A stretch of DNA of 64,000 bases, taken from NCBI GenBank assembly GCA_021733925.1, contig JAIPJY010000035.1, positions 1-64,000 of the forward strand, written 5' to 3'. Each line of letters starts with the position of its first letter. Position 1 is the stretch's first letter. Positions 52,078 to 60,872 of this stretch are shown piece after piece. The translations under genes and the position numbers were made by a program. The stretch comes from Prosthecobacter sp. Its GTDB lineage: Bacteria; Verrucomicrobiota; Verrucomicrobiia; Verrucomicrobiales; Verrucomicrobiaceae. The notes under the pieces are model-generated. The model searched no databases and was not told where the DNA came from. It saw only the letters and a list, made by a program, of their open reading frames with translations.

Positions 52078-55000
52078 ATGCACGGCCTCTACCGCCTTCT
52101 GGCGCTCCTACTCGCCCTAACCTCCGTACTGCATGCGGAGAAGCTGGAGATGTTCACTCGTTCCTTCAAGGTTCAGCCAGCTTTTCTTCCCCAATCAGAT
52201 TTGGACAGCCCCAAACTCGGCCCCGATCCCTTCGGTCCTCCACCCGTTCAGAATAAAACGCTCAAGCAATGGCTTGAAGACGCTGGCATCACCTTCCCTG
52301 AAGGCGCTTCCGTGTCTCGTGGCCCAGTGGGTGAAATCGTCTGCCGCAACACCGAGGAAAACCTCGAACGCCTGAAGATGCTTGTGGAGTCAGAAAACGC
52401 CGCGAATCATGAGCCCCTGCCTGCGAAGAAGCTGCCACTGATCACCCGCACCTTCGAAGTCCCGCCTGATTTTCTAGCCTGGGAACCTCCCGCAAAAACC
52501 GCCTCATCAGAGGCCCCCGCAGACCCTTTTGCACAAGGGTCTGCTCCGGCCACCTCTCTCCCGCTCGACACACCGCCGCCGCTTCCCAAGTCTGCCAAAC
52601 AAACCCTCGAAGCAGCCGGCGTCACGTTTCCTGCAGGAGCCAGCGCCAGCTTCAATCCGCTGACCGGCATCCTCACCGTCGCCAATTCACAGCCCAATCT
52701 CGACCTCATCGCCGCCTATGTCGAGGCTCTGTTGGAACAGGCCCCCTCCAACATCGCCTTCACACTCACCGTCATCGAAGGCCCGGGCGAACTCATCCGC
52801 CAGGCCAATGCCGCAGCATCCAAAAAAGCGAACGCCTTCAAGGAGCTTGCCGCCTTGCTCGACGAATCAAAAAAGCCTGGCTCCAAGGTCCGCGTCGTTG
52901 GTGATGCCTTCATCGAAACCAAATCCGGCGCTCGCGCCATCGTCGAAATCGGGCTCGAACACAACCATGCCACCCAGTTCGCTCTCGATGCCAAAAACCG
53001 CGCCTCCGTCACAGATGAAATGCACCCGGTCGGTCTGCGCTTCGAGATCGAACCCACAATCAGCTCCGCCTACAGCAGCGTCATCGAAACCTCGTTCGCC
53101 TTGTCATTCAATGCCGCACCTCCCGCGCAAAGACAGGTGAGCGTGGACGATCCAGTCACCACCCACACCGCAGATTTTCCGCTCACCGATTTTTCCGAAA
53201 CCCAAATCATCACCGGCATCAGTTTCTTCAACGGCCATACCCGCCTCATCGGCGTCACCAAACCCCTCACCACGCCACAGGAGGACGCAGACACCCTCTG
53301 CGCCGCCTTTCTCACCGCCACGCTGCGCCGCGTTGATGCCCTTCCCATCTCTCAGCCCAAGGTGGCCGCACCACCCTCCGTGCCCCCCGGCATGATCTTC
53401 GCCGCCCTGTCCACACCCGAGGGCTGTTTTGACCACATACTGGTTGTACCATACCACATACTGGTTGCACCCGATAGCACGGACTCGACCCCCTCCCCTC
53501 CCATCACGCTACAGACATGGTTGATCACGCAAGGCGTCACCTTCCCTTCCGGCTCATCCATCGAGCACCGCGCTGGCGTCCTTCGCTGCGTCAACACACC
53601 GGACAACATCGCCCTCATTGAGACCATCACCGATCGGGAGCTCAACATCAGGCCTCACACCCTCGCATTCACTTTCCACACCGTGGAGGCACCCGCAGCC
53701 TTCCTGCGCGACTTGACCCGCCAGACGCTCACCTCAGCCGACGATTCAGCCATGCTCGCTGCCGTGGAAGCCGCCGCCGCTCGTGGCGAAGCCACCTTCA
53801 TCAGCTCCACCTTCCTCGAAACCAAATCCACCTACCGTGCCACCCACCATGCCGTCCAGGAGCACAGCTACCTGGGTGGTTTTGGCATCACCGCCCAGGG
53901 CCAGACGCAGCTAAGCTTCAAATCACGTCTCGTCGGCTCCCTGCTCGAAGTCGAACCCACCCTCGGGGCCGACATGAGGACTGTCTCTCTGTCAATCAAC
54001 CACGAACTGCACCCGACCGCCCCCGTGATCCACCGCAGTCACTTCCGCGATCCCTCCACTCAGCAGTCCCTCGACATCCCCCTCACAGATTTCAACACCC
54101 ACAAGACCACCACCCATCTAAGCCTCACCAAAGGCGGCACCAAATTAATCTCACTGAACCCGCCCACCGGCCTTGATCTCCCCGGCCTTCTCTGGGCCAC
54201 CTTCATGAAATGCGCCGTCGTGACGCAAATGCCCAACCATCAAAGGCAGGCAGCCGGTCAATACACATACCATCCCCCGGATCCCAAAGCATGGAGTTCC
54301 CGCGCCTACAAAGTGCCGTCTGACTTCCTCTCCACCGCAAGCGATCCCGCCAAAATCAAAACGGCCCAGCAGCTGCTTGAGCAATCAGGCATCCTCTTCC
54401 CTGACGGTGCCGCCGCGATATTCAATCCCATCCTCGGCCGGCTGTTCGTCAGAAACACCAACGAGAACCTCGACCTCGTTGAAGCCTACACGGAGTTCCA
54501 TTGCCGTTTCCCAATGCAGCCCATCGCCTTCACCACTCACGTCCTCCAAGGCCCCGGTCCGCTCCTTCGTCGTCTCACCGCACAAGCCTCCAGCAAAAGC
54601 GATCACCGCGCCGAACTCGACGAATTGCTCGCCGCCGTCAAGACCGGCACCGTGCAGCATCTCAACACCTCCCGCATCGAGAACAGGTCCGGCACCCGCG
54701 CCACCTCCACCCAGAGCCGTCAGCACACCTACATCGCCGACGTCAATTTGAACGACAACACCAAACCCCGCTTCCCCCAGGAGATGCGTTACGTCGGACT
54801 CCGCGTCGAACTCGAACCCTATGTCGGCTCAGACGGTTCCACCGTCGAAATCACCCATGCCACCGAATTCCACACCGCCCCGCCCTTCGAGCATCGCGAG
54901 CACATCATCGACCACGAAGGCCACCGTCTCGAATTTCCCCTCACCGATTTCTTCACCTCCCACGTCTCCTCCAGCATCGCCATGCCCGACGGCACCGCCC

Positions 55001-55101
55001 GCCTCCTCTCCCTCTCCAAACCCACCGGCAACCCCGACCTCGAAAAAGCAGACATCCTCCAGGCCATCTTCATCACCTCCGACATCCTCCGTCAGGAGTA
55101 G
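52078..55101 (+). CDS. exported protein with triple secretin-like units (paralogue 1)
   Basis: 1007 residues with a signal peptide (LYRLLALLLALTSVLHAEKL). A partial unit (about 25-118) is followed by three full units (about 122-435, 438-725, 738-1007). Each starts with a VPPDFL-like motif, then a secretin N-type segment (AAGVTFPAGASASFNPLTGI; NLDLIAAYVEAL), then a segment with FIETKSGARA, GLRFEIEPTI and a final FF-type beta hairpin. Similar words in the same order occur in the PilQ-like secretin (40714-43359), but the channel-closing VPILGDLPFIGRLF block is missing. A full pore is therefore unlikely. It is followed after 260 bp by a paralogue. Function unknown. Confidence 0.85.
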   Translation: MHGLYRLLALLLALTSVLHAEKLEMFTRSFKVQPAFLPQSDLDSPKLGPDPFGPPPVQNKTLKQWLEDAGITFPEGASVSRGPVGEIVCRNTEENLERLKMLVESENAANHEPLPAKKLPLITRTFEVPPDFLAWEPPAKTASSEAPADPFAQGSAPATSLPLDTPPPLPKSAKQTLEAAGVTFPAGASASFNPLTGILTVANSQPNLDLIAAYVEALLEQAPSNIAFTLTVIEGPGELIRQANAAASKKANAFKELAALLDESKKPGSKVRVVGDAFIETKSGARAIVEIGLEHNHATQFALDAKNRASVTDEMHPVGLRFEIEPTISSAYSSVIETSFALSFNAAPPAQRQVSVDDPVTTHTADFPLTDFSETQIITGISFFNGHTRLIGVTKPLTTPQEDADTLCAAFLTATLRRVDALPISQPKVAAPPSVPPGMIFAALSTPEGCFDHILVVPYHILVAPDSTDSTPSPPITLQTWLITQGVTFPSGSSIEHRAGVLRCVNTPDNIALIETITDRELNIRPHTLAFTFHTVEAPAAFLRDLTRQTLTSADDSAMLAAVEAAAARGEATFISSTFLETKSTYRATHHAVQEHSYLGGFGITAQGQTQLSFKSRLVGSLLEVEPTLGADMRTVSLSINHELHPTAPVIHRSHFRDPSTQQSLDIPLTDFNTHKTTTHLSLTKGGTKLISLNPPTGLDLPGLLWATFMKCAVVTQMPNHQRQAAGQYTYHPPDPKAWSSRAYKVPSDFLSTASDPAKIKTAQQLLEQSGILFPDGAAAIFNPILGRLFVRNTNENLDLVEAYTEFHCRFPMQPIAFTTHVLQGPGPLLRRLTAQASSKSDHRAELDELLAAVKTGTVQHLNTSRIENRSGTRATSTQSRQHTYIADVNLNDNTKPRFPQEMRYVGLRVELEPYVGSDGSTVEITHATEFHTAPPFEHREHIIDHEGHRLEFPLTDFFTSHVSSSIAMPDGTARLLSLSKPTGNPDLEKADILQAIFITSDILRQE
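53433..53474. repeat. 21-nt tandem duplication inside paralogue 1
   Basis: CCACATACTGGTTG followed by YACC-type ends occurs twice in direct tandem (53433-53453 and 53454-53474), giving HILVVPYHILVAP between units 1 and 2. It keeps the frame. Confidence 0.8.
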
Positions 55102-55191
55102 CCACCAGAAACGTCCCATATGGACTGCGGTCGCGAAGTGAGGCACGAACGCAGCTACCGCTTTCGCCGGGCCGGTCAGCTCACGCATACC

Positions 55192-55245
55192 ATGAGATAT
55201 CCGAATGCGGGAGCTGATGGTTTCCCGCATGCCATATCATCTCAC
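55192..55245. repeat. Imperfect hairpin in the gap between the two paralogues
   Basis: Arms ATGAGATAT...ATGCGGGA (55192-55212) and TCCCGCATGCCATATCATCT (55223-55242) pair imperfectly. No T-run follows. The gap also contains CCCATATGGACTGCGGTC (55118-55135), a word of repeat-like appearance. No gene is seen in this 260-bp gap. Confidence 0.45.
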
Positions 55246-55361
55246 GCACACCACAAGTCACACACTGTCCTGTGCCATACACACTTGACCTCTTGACCTC
55301 TCCTTGACAACCTTCAACATCGGCCTCGACTTCTCTCCCCTATTTCCGCTAGTCTCACCGC

Positions 55362-58103
55362 ATGTCGTTCCGCGTCCGCAGCCTCCTCCTTCTGCTTCTC
55401 CCCCTCGCCTGCACAATCCTGCGTGCAGAAAATTCGGCGGTGATCACGCGCGTCTTCAAAATCCCGTCAGACTTCACGTCGTGCGAAACTCCACCTGAAA
55501 CAGAATCACCCGCAGTGGTTGATCCTCTTGCAGTGGGTGCCCCGGCGAGAGCTTCCGCCCTGCCGCCTCGCAGAGTCGTCAAAGAATTGCTCAAGAGCGT
55601 AGGCATTGATTTTCCTGAGGGAACGAACGCAACGTTCAGTCCCGTCACCAGCCTCCTCACCGTCACCAACACGGCACCAAATCTCGATCTCGTCGAAGCC
55701 TACATTTTATCAATCTCCCACCAATCGCCAGCCACCATCGCCTGCACCCTCACCGTCATCGAAGGTCCGGGAGATCTCATCCGTCAGGCCAATGCCGCTG
55801 CCTCGCGCACAACGAACGCCGCCCAAGAGTTCACCAAGCTCCTCAGCCTCGTAAAAAATCCCGGCTCCAATGTCCGCATCGTCGGTGACGCCTTCCTGGA
55901 AACCAAGTCCGGCACCCGCGCCACCACCGAAGCCGTGTGCGATCATACCTATGCGTCTGATTTCACCATGGATGCAAATAGCCGTGCCTCCGTCACCCAT
56001 GAAATGCGCCAGATCGGCGTGCTGCTGGAATGGGAGCCGACTCTCGGCGCGGATGGCACGACCATCGAGTCCTCGATCTCGATTAAATTGCATCCCTCAC
56101 CGCCCACTTCTCGACAGGTCAGCATCACGGAACCTGCCAGCGGTGGCACCGCTGAATTTCCTGCCACCGACATCTCCACGGCACATTTCACCACCGGCAT
56201 CACCAGCACCCCCGGTAGCACCAAATTCCTCGGCATTACCAAACCTGTCGGCACCTCCAAACAAAACGCCGACATTCTCTGGGCCGCCTTTCTCACCACC
56301 AACGTACGCCGGATGGAATGCCTGCCCTTTTCCCAACCAGCCCCTCAGCCTCAAGTCGCTCAAGTACCCGCAGGCATGAGTGCCGCCGCATTCAATGTGC
56401 CCGACGACGTGTTTGAATCCTTCATCGAGGAATCCCAACCTCCCCAAGACATGGTCAAGCAACCCATGCCGCTGCAAACGTGGTTCGAGTTGAACGGCAT
56501 CACTCCAGTCAAAGGAGCCACGGCAGAACACACGAACAACGTTCTGACCATCATCAACACGCCCGACAACATCGAGCGCATCGCCAGCCTCACCGACGAA
56601 TGCCTCCGCAGATCCCGCAAGACGGCCGCATTCACCCTCCATACCTTTCAGGCACCCGCCAACTTCCTGCGTGAACTCACACACCAGATCACCGCCTCAG
56701 CAGATGATACCACCATGCTGGCCGCCGTGGAAGCCGCCGTCGCTCGTGGAGAGGCCACCTTCATCGATTCCCTCTTCCTCGAATCCAAATCCGGCTCCCT
56801 CGCCACTCACGAATCCGTACGCGAACACACCTATCTCTCCACCTTTGGCACCAATGCCGAAGGCCAGCCTCATCTAGCTTTCGCGATGCGTCCGGTCGGC
56901 TCCATCCTCGAAATCGAACCCACCTTCGGTAGCGATGGCCACACCGTGGAAATCTCCTTGAACCACGTGCTGCATTCCGCCCCTCCCGAGGCACGCCGCG
57001 AACACTTTCGCGATCCCTCATCGAACAAGCCCTTCGACATTCCAGTCATCGACTTCCACGCCGCCAAGACCACCAGCCGCATCAGCATGATCAAAGGCGG
57101 CACCAAGCTCATCTCTCTCAACCGTCCCACGGGCCGTGGCGATGCCGACGTCCTATGGGCCACGTTTCTGAAATGCGATCTCGTCACGCAGGTCCCAAAG
57201 TCCCGCCAAGCCCCCGCTGAAACGAAAAAGAAACCACCACTCGACCCCAAAGCCTGGAACACCCGGATGTATCATGTCCCCCCAGATTTCCTCTCCACCG
57301 GCGGCGGAAGTGCCCTGACCACGGTCAAAGAAAGACAGGAACACTTAAAATCCCGTCACACAGCGAAGATGATTCTCGAAGCCATGGGCGTTCCCTTCCC
57401 CGAAGGAGCCACCGCCTCTTTCAATCCCGCCACCTCGGTGTTGTTCGTCAAAAACACCAACGAGAACCTCACCCTGGTGGACGCCTACGTTGAATACCTT
57501 CGCAGACTCGCCCCCAAGAACGTCGTGTTAACCGCCCACGTGCTCCAAGGCCCCGGCCCACTGCTTCGCCACCTCACCTCACAAGCCGTCAGCAAGAGCG
57601 ATCACCGCGTCGAACTCGATGAAGCCCTCGCCGCCGTAAAAGCTGGCACCGTCCAGCATCTCAGCACCGCACGCATCGAGACTAAGTCCGGCATCCGCGC
57701 TACCTCAGAGCAGACCATTGAGTACACCGCCGTCACCGACGTGAGCATGAACGACAAGGGCGCTCCCGTGTTTAAGCAGCAGATGCGTGAAGTCGGCCTC
57801 CACATCGGATTCGAGCCCGTCGTGGGCGCAGATGGCATATTGTTGGAACCCAGCATCACTCTCGAATTCCACACCGCCCCACCCCTCGAACACCGCGAGC
57901 ACCTCATCGACACCCAGGGACGCCGCCTCGAATTTCCCCTCACCGATTACTTCACCACCAAGGTCACCACCGGCACAACCATCCCCGATGGAACCACCCG
58001 CCTCCTCTCCCTCTACAAACCCACCGGCAAACCCGAGTTCGACAAAGACGACATCCTCCACGCCATCTTCATCACCTGCGACCTCCTCCGCGCCGGAGAG
58101 TGA
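55362..58103 (+). CDS. exported protein with triple secretin-like units (paralogue 2)
   Basis: 913 residues with signal peptide (LLLLLLPLACTILRAEN). Three units lie at about 27-335, 343-610 and 632-913. Unit 3 is nearest the PilQ-like secretin: MYHVPPDFLSTGGGS, ILEAMGVPFPEGATASFNPA, NLTLVDAYVEYLRRLAPKNV versus YRVPPDFLSS, ILEASGIQFPEGSSASYNPA, NLDLVEAYVESITKLAPKMV. Then come ETKSGIRATSEQ and GLHIGFEPVVGADG, matching the secretin's TTKSGTRATMEV and GVRLEAEPTVGADG. The units end in a DILxAxF motif not found in the secretin. It lacks the partial first unit of its upstream paralogue. Envelope location is likely; function unknown. Confidence 0.85.
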   Translation: MSFRVRSLLLLLLPLACTILRAENSAVITRVFKIPSDFTSCETPPETESPAVVDPLAVGAPARASALPPRRVVKELLKSVGIDFPEGTNATFSPVTSLLTVTNTAPNLDLVEAYILSISHQSPATIACTLTVIEGPGDLIRQANAAASRTTNAAQEFTKLLSLVKNPGSNVRIVGDAFLETKSGTRATTEAVCDHTYASDFTMDANSRASVTHEMRQIGVLLEWEPTLGADGTTIESSISIKLHPSPPTSRQVSITEPASGGTAEFPATDISTAHFTTGITSTPGSTKFLGITKPVGTSKQNADILWAAFLTTNVRRMECLPFSQPAPQPQVAQVPAGMSAAAFNVPDDVFESFIEESQPPQDMVKQPMPLQTWFELNGITPVKGATAEHTNNVLTIINTPDNIERIASLTDECLRRSRKTAAFTLHTFQAPANFLRELTHQITASADDTTMLAAVEAAVARGEATFIDSLFLESKSGSLATHESVREHTYLSTFGTNAEGQPHLAFAMRPVGSILEIEPTFGSDGHTVEISLNHVLHSAPPEARREHFRDPSSNKPFDIPVIDFHAAKTTSRISMIKGGTKLISLNRPTGRGDADVLWATFLKCDLVTQVPKSRQAPAETKKKPPLDPKAWNTRMYHVPPDFLSTGGGSALTTVKERQEHLKSRHTAKMILEAMGVPFPEGATASFNPATSVLFVKNTNENLTLVDAYVEYLRRLAPKNVVLTAHVLQGPGPLLRHLTSQAVSKSDHRVELDEALAAVKAGTVQHLSTARIETKSGIRATSEQTIEYTAVTDVSMNDKGAPVFKQQMREVGLHIGFEPVVGADGILLEPSITLEFHTAPPLEHREHLIDTQGRRLEFPLTDYFTTKVTTGTTIPDGTTRLLSLYKPTGKPEFDKDDILHAIFITCDLLRAGE

Positions 58104-58138
58104 ACCCGTTGCACCGCCACTGGAGTCCCATCAACCCA

Positions 58139-58274
58139 ACGCACGTTTTGTAGTACCAGCTTTCTTGTCCTTCGTCGTGTCCTCCATAGCTCGAAGAGCG
58201 AAGGGGGAAGCCTCGGCGAAGAAGGAAGCCGGTCCGGATCTGAGTTCGTAGTTCGGGCTTCAGCCCGTCTGGTC
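58139..58274. repeat. Copy of the GGGCTTCAGCCC repeat with inserted CTTCG words
   Basis: ACGCACGTTTTGTAGTACCAGC begins a version of the repeat at 51881-51953. It is interrupted by a piece with GAAGAGCGAAGG words (58158-58228), then continues GCCGGTCCGGATCTGAG and the shared 28-nt end (58247-58274). The rest of the 297-bp gap between convergent genes (to 58400) has another CTTCGTAGCCCGCAGGGCGA word and no gene. Confidence 0.7.
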
Positions 58275-58400
58275 GACGCATCGTCAAAGTCCATGCCATC
58301 AAAAGCACCCGGCAGCCCGCACCCATCATTTTTGCTACTTTTTGCGCCCCTCATGTCCTTCGTAGCCCGCAGGGCGAAGAACGGATTGCGCCCCCCTCAC

Positions 58401-60806
58401 TCACTCCTCAAACTCCGTATAATGCCGCCTCCGCGGTGGCTCCGTCACCAGCGCCTTCTGCTTCCAAAACGTCGCCTGGCCCGCGTCCTTCTCACAGCCG
58501 ACACCTTCAAGATAGCACTGCGAGAGATTCTTCATCGCCTCCACCACGCCCTCCTCAGCCGCGACTTTGATCGCTGCAAACCCAGTTCGACGTTCCTTCG
58601 TCGTCTGGCCATGATTCAAGAGCACCATGCCCGCGAGATTCTTCGCAGGCGGCAGTTGGTCCACAACGCGTGAGAGCGTGTCATACACATCCTGCCACAG
58701 CGCAGGATCATGCTCCGCTTTCCGCCACAGCAGATGTGCCGCCAGGTAGGCCTCCAGCGGATGTTTGGAGCGGCTCATAAACGCCAGCACCAGCGCCTCC
58801 GCCTTCTCAATCTCCTGCGGCACACCCCGTCCCTGAAACAACGCCTCCGCATAATAAAAGCGCGCATCACGCCGCTTCCCCGCCTCGAACGCCTTCTGAT
58901 AAAGCCCCAAACTGCGCGCCGGATTGCGCGTGCACCCATAACCCGCCGCATAGAGATGTCCCTCAAGCAGCATCGCCGACACACTCCCATGCTCGCCAAA
59001 CTGATGCACCTGCTCCGCCCATGCTGCATCCAGCCACTTGCCATTCATGAACAGCTCCCGAGCCATGCGGTCACACAGCTTGTCCGCAAACGGCATCCAA
59101 AAAGTCTCCTGCGGAAATTCATACATCGCGTTCGTCAGCACGCTCAGCGCCGGCTTGAAATCCTCCGTCGCTTCAATCCCGCGCATCTGCTCCAAAATCT
59201 CCACCCGCGCTTCATCCACCTGCTCCGCATGCGTCAACGCCGGCTTCAATTCACGCAACGACCCGGCGCTCACAAACTGCTCCTTCGCAGGCAGCAGTTC
59301 CGTCACCTCAATCGTGTCACGGGCCTCCGTAATCCGCCAGCGATCCGCCTCATCCCGCTGCACCGTGCAAACCAGCACACCCTTGCCACGCGCGATGCGT
59401 TCCCCACGCTGCACTTCGAATTGAAACGGCTGCGTGACCTGGATGAGATCAAACGTCTCCACCTCCGCCTGCGCTCCCGCCACCACGCTGATGCGCCGCA
59501 GCGGCCACCGCGCGCGCATTTCCTCCTCCTGCCGCAGCAGCACATCCATCGGCGGATGATCCAGCACGAAAAAATTCCCCTGCCCCGCCGCCACATGATC
59601 AAGCAGCGTCGCCACAGACACCTCGTTCCATGACCGCACATACGCTGCCACACGATCCATCGCCTCCTGCCCGGCAGAAAGTTTGGTAACGGCACGCTTG
59701 TCTCCAGCCATGCGCGCTCTCTCAAAGGCTGCGAGCGCCAGCTTGATGTCACGTTCCGTGCCGTTGCCGTGTTCGTAGCGTTCACCCAGCGGCATCCACG
59801 CGGGTGTCTCCCCGAGTTTCGCCGCCAGCAGCAACTGCTTCAAAGCACCCTCCGTGTAGCGCGCCGGATTCTCCTCGTCATCGACCACGCTCACAAAATC
59901 ACGCAATGCCTCACGCCGACCGCCTTCGACCGCCTTTTGCAGCAGAAACACCACCTCTTCTCCAAACTGACCCGAAGCCCGCAGCGCGAGCGCCAGCATA
60001 TGCATCGCAGCCACATTGCCCTTCTCAGCCAGCGGCATCACCACCTGCGCGGCCAGCGTTGGCGCACCCGCCTGCAACAGATCCTCACACACCCGGATCG
60101 TAGCCTCCGGTGAAAAATCGGGAGCAGTCGCTGGCTGCACAACCGCATCCGGTCTCGAGTCAGCAATCTGATCCAGATGATGCGGCCAGTACACAACCCC
60201 CGCAATCATCGCACCACAGACCAGCAATCCCGCGAGCAGCAGCGAAGACGATTCCTCCTCATCCACCGGCGGCTTCGTTTCCACAGCCGGCTCCACAGTC
60301 CGCGACGTCACGCTGGCAGATTGTGGTAGCGCTTGAGCTTCAACTTCAGGCGCGGAAGTGGTTGCCAAAATCACCCCGCCCACACGCTCACCAGCACGCG
60401 GCTTCAAGGAGATCGGCTTCAGCAAATAACCACGGCGGCTGGTCCGCGCCCCCGTCGGAGCCCCCCCAGCAACAGGCCCTGACTCCTCCTTCAACGCCCC
60501 TTCCTCCTCCTCAGCGACATCCACGTCAAACACCTCACCCCCGATGCCAAACTTGAACGGCACCTCCACTTCCAGCTCGCTCGAAATCACGCCATTCACC
60601 GAGAACTGCGCCGCCGCAAACTCGCCGATGATTTGAAAAGTCCGTTCCCCAGCCCGATACACCACGCAGTGCCGCGGCAGTATGCCCACCCCTTCAAACG
60701 TCACGTCACAATCCGGCCCGCAGCCAAGCGTCAGCGACGCATGCAGCGGGCAGGAAATCCGGTGCTCGCCGTCTGCATTGCGTAATGTCAAAACCCTCAG
60801 GGCCAT
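58401..60806 (-). CDS. FHA-like, single-TM, Sel1-repeat protein
   Basis: 801 residues. The N-terminal 95 residues fit an FHA-type phosphopeptide-binding fold (SLTLGCGPDCDVTFEGVGIL; PRHCVVYRAG; FSVNGVIS). An acidic and Pro-rich linker leads to one TM helix (about 188-207). The exported-side part contains Sel1/TPR-like repeats (WMPLGERYEHGNGTERDIKL; GHLYAAGYGCTRNPARSLGL; YYAEALFQGRGVPQEIEKAE; LSQCYLEGVGCEKDAGQATF). It may link a cytoplasmic phospho-signal to envelope assembly; this is inference. It starts 66 bp after the large coiled-coil gene's stop, so the two may be co-transcribed. Confidence 0.8.
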   Translation of the reverse strand: MALRVLTLRNADGEHRISCPLHASLTLGCGPDCDVTFEGVGILPRHCVVYRAGERTFQIIGEFAAAQFSVNGVISSELEVEVPFKFGIGGEVFDVDVAEEEEGALKEESGPVAGGAPTGARTSRRGYLLKPISLKPRAGERVGGVILATTSAPEVEAQALPQSASVTSRTVEPAVETKPPVDEEESSSLLLAGLLVCGAMIAGVVYWPHHLDQIADSRPDAVVQPATAPDFSPEATIRVCEDLLQAGAPTLAAQVVMPLAEKGNVAAMHMLALALRASGQFGEEVVFLLQKAVEGGRREALRDFVSVVDDEENPARYTEGALKQLLLAAKLGETPAWMPLGERYEHGNGTERDIKLALAAFERARMAGDKRAVTKLSAGQEAMDRVAAYVRSWNEVSVATLLDHVAAGQGNFFVLDHPPMDVLLRQEEEMRARWPLRRISVVAGAQAEVETFDLIQVTQPFQFEVQRGERIARGKGVLVCTVQRDEADRWRITEARDTIEVTELLPAKEQFVSAGSLRELKPALTHAEQVDEARVEILEQMRGIEATEDFKPALSVLTNAMYEFPQETFWMPFADKLCDRMARELFMNGKWLDAAWAEQVHQFGEHGSVSAMLLEGHLYAAGYGCTRNPARSLGLYQKAFEAGKRRDARFYYAEALFQGRGVPQEIEKAEALVLAFMSRSKHPLEAYLAAHLLWRKAEHDPALWQDVYDTLSRVVDQLPPAKNLAGMVLLNHGQTTKERRTGFAAIKVAAEEGVVEAMKNLSQCYLEGVGCEKDAGQATFWKQKALVTEPPRRRHYTEFEE

Positions 60807-60872
60807 CGCCCCAGTATGCTAAATAAGTCTTTAGCGTCGAGTGAGCATTGCGTGAATGAATCTAGGACATCC

